A stretch of DNA of 64,000 bases. Origin: Arthrobacter citreus (GTDB lineage: Bacteria; Bacillota; Bacilli; Bacillales; Bacillaceae_G). The stretch is taken from positions 4,402,001-4,466,000 of the forward strand of contig CP053688.1 of NCBI GenBank assembly GCA_013200995.1. The letters are read 5' to 3'. The notes under the pieces were generated by a model that saw only the letters and a program-made list of their open reading frames with translations, did no database searches and was not told the origin of the DNA. The translations under genes and the position numbers were made by a program. Shown here one piece after another: positions 25,954-33,172 of the stretch (its first letter is position 1; every line of letters starts with the position of its first letter).

Positions 25954-26312
25954 TACTATTTCTCCCTTTCTTTATTTTTTTCTAATATTTTATGTTCAGG
26001 AATAGATGGGGGAACTTGGGTTTATTTAGTTGGGCTAACGTGTAGTTAGAAAAATGCTTTTCTAGGAAGTATGAATTAAATAGTGGCCTGGCTAAATTTA
26101 AATTTTAGTAAAAGAGTAACTGCCGATCAATATGAAGTGAGTATTTAAATTATTTTCATCTGAATCTCTTATTAAATTAATATGTTAAATACAAGGATAA
26201 AGACCTATCCTAATGACTTTATAACGATTTAAAAATGTTATCTGAAAATTAAGTTAATTTATATCACCAGCCTATTATCTTTGAATAGTATGATGTAAGG
26301 TGGTGATAATTT
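25954..26312. other. 359-bp intergenic region, no gene seen
   Basis: A/T-rich, divergent region between the coiled-coil gene and the small membrane protein gene; it must hold both promoters, but I see no clear operator, riboswitch or RNA gene. Confidence 0.6.
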
Positions 26313-26609
26313 ATGGATTTAGGTTTCGGACTTGCGGATTGGATGCTATATACTTTATGGGCAGTTATGGGATTATTGATTCTTGATTTTTTAGTAGCAT
26401 TTATTCGTTCTTTCTGGAAAGGTTCATTCGATACTTCTTTTATACTAGGATATTTAAAAGATATTCTTTACTTTGTATTTCCATTGCAGTTTTTAATATC
26501 GATGTATGCACTTGATCCTTCTGGTTGGATTCTAATTACATTTTATTTTATCTGCGGAATCGCAGTTGTTATTAAGTATTTGAAAGATATTTTTAGTAAA
26601 TTTCAATAA
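26313..26609 (+). CDS. Small three-pass membrane protein of unknown function
   Basis: 98 aa with three hydrophobic segments (about 9-31, 45-65, 70-90), short polar loops (RSFWKGSFDTSF) and a cytoplasmic KDIFSKFQ end. AAGGTGGTGATAATTT precedes ATG 26313. A terminator separates it from the FtsH-like protease that follows in the same direction, so it is its own unit, although neighbourhood suggests it may be a partner or substrate. No family recognised. Confidence 0.72.
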   Translation: MDLGFGLADWMLYTLWAVMGLLILDFLVAFIRSFWKGSFDTSFILGYLKDILYFVFPLQFLISMYALDPSGWILITFYFICGIAVVIKYLKDIFSKFQ

Positions 26610-26614
26610 GCATG

Positions 26615-26643
26615 GAAAGCCCTCATAACAGAGGGCTTTCTTA
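26615..26643 (+). terminator. Rho-independent terminator
   Basis: GAAAGCCCTC and GAGGGCTTTC form a perfect 10-bp stem with a 6-base loop; the following T-tract is short (TTATTTTT). Confidence 0.88.
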
Positions 26644-26741
26644 TTTTTAAAATATAGTTTTTACATACATAAATTTATAGGCACCAATGGGCTGAGAATT
26701 TCATAGGATATTCAAAAAATTCCCTAAAAGGAAGTCATGTC

Positions 26742-28466
26742 ATGAAGAAATATCAATGGGTAAAATGGCGAAGAGTAATAATTTGGTTTGCAGTTATCGT
26801 TATTATTGGTGCTGTGCTTATACATGGTGGCCCAACTTACTGGAGTGTAGCATTATCGCTTGTTAGTATTTTATTTCAGCTAGTCTTAGCAATGCTGTTT
26901 ATGATTATACAATTTGTAGCGCTTTTCTGGTTTCTTGCCCGGGGACGTACCTATTGGATATTGCCTGGTGAAACTGGTTCGACGTGGGATGATTATCGTG
27001 GAAACCCTGAGATTGTTGAAAATGCAAAACGAATCGTAACGCTATTAAAAGGTGTCAAAACATTTAAGGAGATGGGTGGAGAGGCAATCCGTGGATTGCT
27101 ACTTTGTGGTCCTCCAGGTACAGGGAAATCCTATCTTGCTCAAGTAATTGCCAATGAAGCTCAAGTACCTTTTGCTTATGCTTCGGCACCAAGTTTTCAA
27201 AACATGTTCTTTGGCGTAGGGAATTTGAAGGTAATGGGAATATACAAAAAGGCTAGAAAGTTAGCTAATATTTACGGGGCGTGTATTATTTTTATAGATG
27301 AGGTAGACGCAATCGGAATGTCTCGTCAAGGCGGTGGAGGAGCAGGCGGCGCAGGAATGTTCGGTATGGGAATGGGATCCGGATTATTGAATGAGTTGTT
27401 ATTACAAATGGACCCGCCAAATATTGATAATTCTAAAATCGCAAAATTGCTTCGCTCACTTGGGTTACGGAAAAAGAAAGCTGAGCGTCCGGCGGTTCTG
27501 ACGATTGCAGCTACAAATTTACCTGATGTACTTGATCAAGCGCTACTTCGACCAGGGCGTTTTGACCGAAAACTTTGGGTAGATTCTCCAGATTATGACG
27601 GAAGAATCGATGTTTTCCAATATTATCTTAAAAAGGTGAAAAGTGATGATACTCTAACACCAGAGCGGGCTGCACTTGATACAATTGGCTATAGCCCTGC
27701 ACAGATTAAACATATTGTGAATGAGTCTGTTGTAATCGCTCATCAGCGAGGCGCAGAGGTTACAAATTATACTGACTTCAGGGATGCAATGGAGACTTAT
27801 GAGTGGGGACTTAAACAGCCACTTAGATCCATGAGTGAAGATGAGAAGAGTAATGTAGCTTATCATGAAGCGGGCCACGCAGTTGCTCAATATTTACTAA
27901 AACCACATGACCGAGTTTGGAAAGTAACGATCATTCGTAGAGGTGATGCTCTAGGCCTAGCAGCAACTAAACCAACAACAGAAAGATACAACCGAAGCGA
28001 TAGCGAGATTCTCGCAGGTATCCAAGTTTGCTTAGCGGCTAGAGCAGTAGAAGAAGAATTTCTACACAAAAAATTAAATGGAGTTACTTCTGACCTGCAA
28101 CAAGCTACACTTCTTGGCGGTGCATATTTAGGCTTAGTCGGTATGGGAGATGAACTTTTCAGCTGGAATGCATTAGGATCACAAGCAGAAGGTCTAAGAG
28201 CACTTCGACCTAAAATCAACCTTCTTCTAAAGGATCAAATGAACCAAGTCAAAAAACTTGTAACAGACCACTCTGAATTCGTACATTCAATTGCCCAAGA
28301 GCTTCTAAAAAGAGGAGACTTAACAGGTGAAGAAATAGAAGATATATACGAAAGGCTATATGACCGCACTCGTCCTGAGCCTCCCATTGTAACCGTGGGG
28401 AGTTATTACGAGAAGAATATTCAAAGATTGTTAAAGGACTTTGATCAGTTACCTGAAAGCGAGTAA
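26742..28466 (+). CDS. FtsH-like membrane AAA+ zinc protease (divergent)
   Basis: 574 aa. Two N-terminal membrane helices (about 11-30 and 36-66), an AAA domain with Walker A GPPGTGKS from residue 123, Walker B IIFIDEVDA and arginine fingers RPGRFDR, then an M41 peptidase with HEAGH (His375, Glu376, His379) and the third zinc ligand Asp451 in TSDLQQAT. It differs from housekeeping FtsH: the extracytoplasmic domain between the helices is nearly absent, and a Gly/Met-rich stretch plus a 30-residue insertion (LLRSLGLRKKKAERP region) lie between Walker B and sensor 1. It is therefore a second, specialised FtsH paralogue degrading or remodelling membrane proteins. AAAGGAAG precedes ATG. Confidence 0.88.
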   Translation: MKKYQWVKWRRVIIWFAVIVIIGAVLIHGGPTYWSVALSLVSILFQLVLAMLFMIIQFVALFWFLARGRTYWILPGETGSTWDDYRGNPEIVENAKRIVTLLKGVKTFKEMGGEAIRGLLLCGPPGTGKSYLAQVIANEAQVPFAYASAPSFQNMFFGVGNLKVMGIYKKARKLANIYGACIIFIDEVDAIGMSRQGGGGAGGAGMFGMGMGSGLLNELLLQMDPPNIDNSKIAKLLRSLGLRKKKAERPAVLTIAATNLPDVLDQALLRPGRFDRKLWVDSPDYDGRIDVFQYYLKKVKSDDTLTPERAALDTIGYSPAQIKHIVNESVVIAHQRGAEVTNYTDFRDAMETYEWGLKQPLRSMSEDEKSNVAYHEAGHAVAQYLLKPHDRVWKVTIIRRGDALGLAATKPTTERYNRSDSEILAGIQVCLAARAVEEEFLHKKLNGVTSDLQQATLLGGAYLGLVGMGDELFSWNALGSQAEGLRALRPKINLLLKDQMNQVKKLVTDHSEFVHSIAQELLKRGDLTGEEIEDIYERLYDRTRPEPPIVTVGSYYEKNIQRLLKDFDQLPESE

Positions 28467-28507
28467 ATTTGCGATTGAGGTCAGAATGACTATATAAACA
28501 AGTGAAC

Positions 28508-28540
28508 CCACAAGGTAATTAATTTCCTTGTGGATTTTTT
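28508..28540 (+). terminator. Rho-independent terminator, near-identical to the one at 55480
   Basis: CCACAAGG and CCTTGTGG flank an AATTAATTT-type loop, with TTTTTT behind. The preceding GTGAACC and the whole stem-loop recur at 55475-55503; both copies are followed by an ATATCAAC array. Confidence 0.9.
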
Positions 28541-28648
28541 ACGTTATTTCTTGAATTGTGGAAAAGTGCTACTGACCTAAGTACGATATCGACGAATTTT
28601 AGCAAAAGATTAATAGTGAGTGGTGAGATCTAAATGAGTTCTGGCTAT

Positions 28649-28862
28649 ATATCAACAGAGAGTGGTGATTATCAAGGAGTTTTAGTCAGATATCAACAGA
28701 GGATGGTGTTAATCAAGGAATTTTAGTCAGATATCAACAGAGGATAGTGAGATATCAACGAGAATTAGCGATATATCAACGGATGATAGCGATATATCAA
28801 CGAGATTTAGCAATATATCAACGAAGTTCACAACTTTATCAACAATGTTCACAGAGTGTTCG
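28649..28862 (+). repeat. 21-bp-period intergenic array (ATATCAAC type), 10 units
   Basis: The word ATCAA starts at 28651, 28671, 28692, 28712, 28733, 28754, 28775, 28796, 28817 and 28838: spacings 20-21 bp throughout. Unit consensus is roughly ATATCAACGGATGATAGCG with decaying copies at the 5' side. The 3' end is the module GTTCACAACTTTATCAACA followed by GTTCACAGAGTGTTCG, shared with the arrays at 32147 and 55559. There are no spacers of equal length that differ, so this is not CRISPR. It lies 109 bp behind a terminator. Confidence 0.85.
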
Positions 28863-28917
28863 GCTTTTGAAGCACTAAATTGGTTTTAATTTAACAATCA
28901 TAATGAGTTCTAGCGTT

Positions 28918-28990
28918 TTATGCACAAAACTCACTGCGTTATGCACAAAACGCTTTATGAACGAACTTCTGTGCTTTATTCACAAAGTGT
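28918..28990 (+). repeat. 21-bp-period array (ATGCACAAA type)
   Basis: ATGCACAAA at 28920 and 28941, ATGAACGAA at 28957 and ATTCACAAAG at 28978 are spaced 21, 16 and 21 bp. The word is the same as in dispersed elements A and B. It follows the ATCAA array by 55 bp and ends with CACAAAGTGTCACC, resembling the 3' module of the other arrays. A 60-codon reading frame across it is judged an accident of the repeats. Confidence 0.65.
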
Positions 28991-29135
28991 CACCACCAAA
29001 AATAAAGGAATTCTCAATAGATAAACTGAATCAAAATAAAGTCCCCACAATTAAAAGTATCTTTTCAATCCCACGAGCATATTGATTAACAAATCTTAAA
29101 TAGCATACTTGTCACAATAGACAGGAGAGTGAATA

Positions 29136-29951
29136 ATGGACAGTCTTTCAAACAAGCTAGGAAACGCAAATACAATCGACGAAGTAATTAATCAATTAGA
29201 TCAGATTATTTCTATGAGTAATCAAACAAAAAGTAAACTAGGATATTTTGCTTCTTTATATCGGATGGTAACCATTAAAGTAAAAGAAGGGATTTTAGCA
29301 GATCAATTTGAAGATGGTGCAAGAATGGAAAGTCTGGATGTGAATTTTGCAAATTTCTATTTAAAAGCACTCAAAAAATATTTAAATGGTGATGCTTGTA
29401 GCCTTAGCTGGCAGTTAGCGTTTCGACAAGCAGAGGGCCGTAAATCTATTTTGCTACAGAATTTATTGCTCGGTATTAACGCACATATTAATTTGGATTT
29501 AGGCGTAGCAGCTGCAATGGTATGCCGAAATACTGATATTTCATCTCTCTACAATGACTTTATGAATATAAATCGTATATTGGCATCTTTAGTGGACGAG
29601 GTAAGGGATGACATGGATCGAATATCGCCATGGATTGGTTTTTTAGACCGTGTTGATCCAAAGGCTTCTAAGGCGATTATAAACTTCAGCTTAGAGAAAT
29701 CACGGAATTATGCTTGGGATTTTGCAAAAAAGCTTGCAGGAGCCAAAGAGGCAGAGTGGGAGGGGCTAATTAAATTACATGATAATGAAGTTGCATCGAT
29801 TGGCAACATGGTAGCACAACCAAGTGGTTGGATGCTAAAGACTGGTTTGTGGGCAATTCGTTTGCGTGAATCTAAAAATATTGAAAGAAATTTAGATCTT
29901 TTAAATCATAATCGATTTGAAACTGCAACAACAGATGCTTTTCAATTGTAA
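29136..29951 (+). CDS. DUF5995 family protein
   Basis: 271 aa, all-helical, soluble. The motif LLLGINAHINLDLGVAAAM in the middle is the signature of DUF5995, a family with no established function whose buried His residues suggest metal or heme binding. ACAGGAGAGTG precedes ATG 29136. It is followed after 109 bp by a P450 in the same direction with no terminator in between, so the two may be cotranscribed. Whether DUF5995 serves the P450 is inference only. Confidence 0.78.
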   Translation: MDSLSNKLGNANTIDEVINQLDQIISMSNQTKSKLGYFASLYRMVTIKVKEGILADQFEDGARMESLDVNFANFYLKALKKYLNGDACSLSWQLAFRQAEGRKSILLQNLLLGINAHINLDLGVAAAMVCRNTDISSLYNDFMNINRILASLVDEVRDDMDRISPWIGFLDRVDPKASKAIINFSLEKSRNYAWDFAKKLAGAKEAEWEGLIKLHDNEVASIGNMVAQPSGWMLKTGLWAIRLRESKNIERNLDLLNHNRFETATTDAFQL

Positions 29952-30060
29952 GATAAGGATTGTAATTTTTAGACCTTAATAGAAGAAATTTTGATTGCAT
30001 TAATTGTATCGTTATTTAAAGCAATTAAGTAATCAGTACATATTAAAGGAGTGAATAAAT

Positions 30061-31242
30061 TTGGAGGAACGTCAAAAAAGCTATGGACTTCTAGTTCGCC
30101 CAAGAGGATTAGTTGAAACGGATTTGCCTCACGATTGGTTTAAAAAGATGCGAGAGAACTCTCCTATTTCTTTTGATCCGGATCGAAATTGTTGGGATGT
30201 ATTTTGCTATAAGGACGTCCAAATGGTCTTACAAAACTATAAGCAATTCAGCTCTAATAGAAATGGATCTTTTCCAACATTACTAAGCTTGGATCCTCCA
30301 ACCCACCGAAGATATCGTAATATTGTAAGCCAAGCATTTACGCCTAAAGCAATTCAAGCACTTTCTCCAAGAGTTAAAGCTCTTACAAATGAATTATTAG
30401 CATCACTAAAAGGAAAAAATGAGATTGATATTGTTGCGGATATTGCTTTTCCACTCCCTGTTATTGTCATTTCTGAAATGCTCGGAGTACCAAGTGAAGA
30501 TCGCGAAAAATTTAAGGAATGGTCTAATATTGTAGTATCGGGTACTCAAACTCTCTCTTTTGATGAAATGAATGAGTTGAAGGCAAAACAAGGTAAAGCA
30601 ATTCATGATTTACGAAACTATTTTTATCAAATAGTTGAAAAAAGGCGTGATGATCCTAAAAATGACTTAGTTTCTACTTTAATTGCTGCAGAAGTAGATG
30701 GTGAGAAATTATCAGTTGAAGAGCTATTAAGCTTCTGCTTCCTTCTACTCGTTGCAGGTAATGAAACCACTACAAATCTAATTGGTAATACAATGCTTAC
30801 GTTGTTTGAGCATCCAAATGTACTGGATCAAGTATACAAAGATCATTCATTGGTAGCTGCTGTTATTGAAGAATCTCTTCGTTACCGTTCTCCTGTACAT
30901 AGCATGAATCGTTTTGTCACCGAAGATATGAATTTTAATGGAATAAATCTTAAAAAAGGGCAAGAAGTTTTGGCATGGATCGGTTCAGCAAATAGAGACG
31001 AAACTGTATTTACCAGACCTGAGAACTTTGATGTTAATCGCTCTCCAAATAATTATCTATCATTTGGTTCAGGTGTGCACTTTTGTTTAGGATCGCAGCT
31101 TGCAAAACTAGAGGCGAAAATTAGTATTACAGAAATGCTAAAAACTTTACCAAATATGAAATTGGATAAAACGAGAGAGCTTACTATCATATCAAGTACA
31201 TTTGTATATGGGTATAAAGAACTACCAGTTATTATAGGATAA
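30061..31242 (+). CDS. Cytochrome P450 (CYP107/CYP109-like)
   Basis: 393 aa soluble bacterial P450. I-helix LLLVAGNETTTNLIGN (Asn in place of the usual His before Glu), K-helix EESLRY, and heme loop FGSGVHFCLGSQLAKLE with proximal Cys342. Substrate contact segment LLSLDPPTHRRYRNIVSQAF is typical of the CYP107/CYP109 group (B. subtilis YjiB, BioI relatives), which hydroxylate fatty acids, steroids or polyketides. The start is TTG 30061 after AAAGGAGTG. No redox partner adjacent. Ends in a perfect 19-bp terminator. Confidence 0.92.
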   Translation: MEERQKSYGLLVRPRGLVETDLPHDWFKKMRENSPISFDPDRNCWDVFCYKDVQMVLQNYKQFSSNRNGSFPTLLSLDPPTHRRYRNIVSQAFTPKAIQALSPRVKALTNELLASLKGKNEIDIVADIAFPLPVIVISEMLGVPSEDREKFKEWSNIVVSGTQTLSFDEMNELKAKQGKAIHDLRNYFYQIVEKRRDDPKNDLVSTLIAAEVDGEKLSVEELLSFCFLLLVAGNETTTNLIGNTMLTLFEHPNVLDQVYKDHSLVAAVIEESLRYRSPVHSMNRFVTEDMNFNGINLKKGQEVLAWIGSANRDETVFTRPENFDVNRSPNNYLSFGSGVHFCLGSQLAKLEAKISITEMLKTLPNMKLDKTRELTIISSTFVYGYKELPVIIG

Positions 31243-31288
31243 ATAGTAAAGACAATACTCGTTAACAAGAGTGTTGTCTTTACTATTT
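31242..31288. terminator. Strong terminator overlapping the P450 stop codon
   Basis: AATAGTAAAGACAATACTC pairs with GAGTGTTGTCTTTACTATT, a 19-bp stem with a single G-T and an 8-base loop. It is A-rich before and T-rich after. Confidence 0.88.
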
Positions 31289-31362
31289 AAAAAATTAAAC
31301 TTCTTCTGTTATATTATATAATTAGATAGATTTAGGATGAAAAGTTAACGATAGGTGATCAA

Positions 31363-32070
31363 ATGATACATACATACTTAGGAGAGACAATTAGTTTTAA
31401 TGTACTTTATAAAAAGAGGAAATCAATTGGTATTTATATAGACTCTTATGGGAATGTTGAGGTTCAAGCTCCTAAAGATACGCCAGACAAAAATGTCACT
31501 GAAGTATTAGAAATTAATTGGGAGTTGATTCTTCAGAAATCAAATGAAATGAAGGAGCGACTTCGAGGTCCTAAGGAAAGGGCATATGAATTCGGCGAGA
31601 CATTTCTTTATTTAGGAAGCTCATATCCTATTCAGATTTCGCACGATGAAAGTATTCAGCAAGATCAAGTGGTTTTAAAAAAAGATTGTCTAAATATTAT
31701 TGTAAAACAACTAGATGAAGAGCGAATACAACAGGCACTTAAAAGGTTTTATTATCAGCAGTGTAAAGCAATCGTTGAAAAGAGTATCAAAAAGTATCAA
31801 AGTAATTTTAAAGTAAAACCTTCTTCGATTCGTATTACTGATAGTAAAACGAACTGGGGGACTTGTGATTCAAAAAGGCAATTAACGTTTAATTGGAAGC
31901 TAGCTATGGCTCCACAACAAGTAATTGACTACGTAGTCGTTCATGAAATGTGCCATCTCATTCATCTGAATCACGATCGTTCATTTTGGAGACTAGTAGG
32001 TAAAATAATACCTGATTATAAGGAAAGAGAAAATTGGTTAGCATTATCTAGTTGGAAAATGACTGTATAG
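31363..32070 (+). CDS. YgjP-like metallopeptidase domain protein (DUF45)
   Basis: 235 aa. The C-terminal half carries VVVHEMCHLIHLNHDRSFW with zinc-binding His194, catalytic Glu195, His198 and third ligand His204, plus the TNWGTCDSKRQLTFNWKL motif that defines the YgjP/WLM family. Full family length, no signal peptide. Members are putative zinc proteases of unknown substrate, sometimes next to type I restriction genes; no such genes occur here. ATAGGTGAT precedes ATG 31363. Single gene between two terminators. Confidence 0.88.
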   Translation: MIHTYLGETISFNVLYKKRKSIGIYIDSYGNVEVQAPKDTPDKNVTEVLEINWELILQKSNEMKERLRGPKERAYEFGETFLYLGSSYPIQISHDESIQQDQVVLKKDCLNIIVKQLDEERIQQALKRFYYQQCKAIVEKSIKKYQSNFKVKPSSIRITDSKTNWGTCDSKRQLTFNWKLAMAPQQVIDYVVVHEMCHLIHLNHDRSFWRLVGKIIPDYKERENWLALSSWKMTV

Positions 32071-32093
32071 TAGTAGTTCAAATTTCTTATTTA

Positions 32094-32126
32094 AAATGGG
32101 ACGACTTTTGTCGTCCCATTTTTTTT
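32094..32126 (+). terminator. Rho-independent terminator
   Basis: AATGGGACGAC and GTCGTCCCATT form an 11-bp perfect stem with a 4-base loop and TTTTTTTT behind. The next array starts 20 bp later. Confidence 0.95.
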
Positions 32127-32146
32127 AAGAGTCTGCCAACCATCTT

Positions 32147-32278
32147 ATCAACAAAAAATCCGATATATCAACAAAAATCAGTACTATATCAACAAAAACC
32201 AGTACTATATCAACAAAAACCAATACTTTATCAACAAAGTTCACAGCTTTATCAATAAAGTACACAAAGTGTTCGCCA
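32147..32278 (+). repeat. 21-bp-period intergenic array (ATATCAAC type), 6 units
   Basis: ATCAA starts at 32147, 32167, 32188, 32209, 32230 and 32251 (spacings 20, 21, 21, 21, 21). Units read CTATATCAACAAAAACCAGTA and are more homogeneous than at 28649. The 3' module is AAGTTCACAGCTTTATCAATA then GTACACAAAGTGTTCG. A 68-codon reading frame through it (YQQKPVL-type heptads) is a by-product of a period divisible by three. It separates convergent genes. Confidence 0.88.
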
Positions 32279-32311
32279 TTTCCAAATAACAACTAGATTC
32301 AACCATTTTCT

Positions 32312-32806
32312 TTATTTCTTATATAAAAAGTCAGCTAATTCCTTACTTTTTAGTCTTCTATTTTTACGGATTTTAGCGCGTTCTTCTCCGCCTTTGTATA
32401 AGAATTTTTCTTCCTCAGTTTCCGGAATAATTTGTGGAACTTTAATTAAACTTCCGTCTTGATCCAAGGCAACAAAAGTTAAAAAGGCAGTTGCTGCAAT
32501 TTTTTCTTCACCTGTTTTTAAGTTTTCTGCAGTTACTTTAACGAAAACTTCGAATGATGAGGTACCAGTCCAAGTTACATAACTTTCGAACGCTACAGAA
32601 TCTTTCATCGTGATCGGGTGAAGAAAATCTACTGAATCTGTAGAAGCAGTTACAATTGATGATCTACAGAATTTCATTGCGGAAATGCTCCCGATTATAT
32701 CTAAGTCATTCATCAGTTTTCCACCGAACAAAGTATTATGACTATTTACATCATTTGGTAAAACTAAATTTGTTCTAATGACTCTTGTTTCTTTACAAGT
32801 TACCAT
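32312..32806 (-). CDS. Acyl-CoA thioesterase (hotdog fold, YkhA-like)
   Basis: 164 aa single-hotdog hydrolase: N-terminal VLPNDVNSHNTLFGGKLMNDLD with the conserved Asn-His-Gly region (SHNTLFGG) that lines the active site, then TASTDSVDFLHPI, and a Lys/Arg-rich C-terminal extension. Such enzymes cleave acyl-CoA to fatty acid and CoA in the cytoplasm; B. subtilis YkhA is the close model. GGGGAAAAAC precedes the ATG on the minus strand. It is monocistronic, convergent with the YgjP gene, with the 21-bp array between them. Confidence 0.9.
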   Translation of the reverse strand: MVTCKETRVIRTNLVLPNDVNSHNTLFGGKLMNDLDIIGSISAMKFCRSSIVTASTDSVDFLHPITMKDSVAFESYVTWTGTSSFEVFVKVTAENLKTGEEKIAATAFLTFVALDQDGSLIKVPQIIPETEEEKFLYKGGEERAKIRKNRRLKSKELADFLYKK

Positions 32807-33031
32807 ATGTTTTTCCCCATTCTTTAATTTTCTATAAATTGTACACTATTTATTGGAGAAATTATCAAACTTTATTTAAAAAAATACAATTATGGTCTTC
32901 CTACTGCAGGATGCTTATTAATCCTCAATTCTTAAAGATGCTATTTAACAGCACTTAGTTAAAAGTAAATTTGTCAATGAAATTTGTGGGAAAATGTGCA
33001 AATTTAAATAAGTTTATTTGGGTCGTTTACA

Positions 33032-33060
33032 TTGACTTTTACTTCTTAAGTCGGTATATT
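33032..33060 (+). promoter_or_regulatory. Sigma-A promoter of the ribonucleotide reductase gene
   Basis: TTGACT at 33032-33037, 17-bp spacer, TATATT at 33055-33060. About 105 bases of leader follow, with the near-palindromic stretch TATATCGATATATGG and a second ATCGATATA (33122-33148), which could bind a regulator or fold. Clean NrdR boxes were not found. The 225 bp upstream of the promoter show no gene. Confidence 0.75.
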
Positions 33061-33172
33061 TATATCTTGTTGAGACGGGATAAATACTACATATGGGTGT
33101 TATGATGAAAGTAAACACCTATATATCGATATATGGTAAAATCGATATAATCTATACGAGGAGGAACAGGTG

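Noticed and set aside
28649..28862. CRISPR array
   Set aside because: Period is only 21 bp with no unique equal-length spacers and no cas genes anywhere in the window.
28903..29085. 60-codon frame
   Set aside because: It coincides with the ATGCACAAA array; no ribosome site, and repeated residues follow from the 21-bp period.
32052..32258. 68-codon frame with YQQKPVL-type heptads
   Set aside because: It overlaps the end of the YgjP gene, crosses the terminator and reads the 21-bp array; open only because 21 is a multiple of three.
33085..33130. NrdR box pair before nrdJ
   Set aside because: ACTACATATGGGTGT and ACACCTATATATCGAT only partly fit the ACAC-WATATATW-GTGT pattern and spacing is off; too weak to call.
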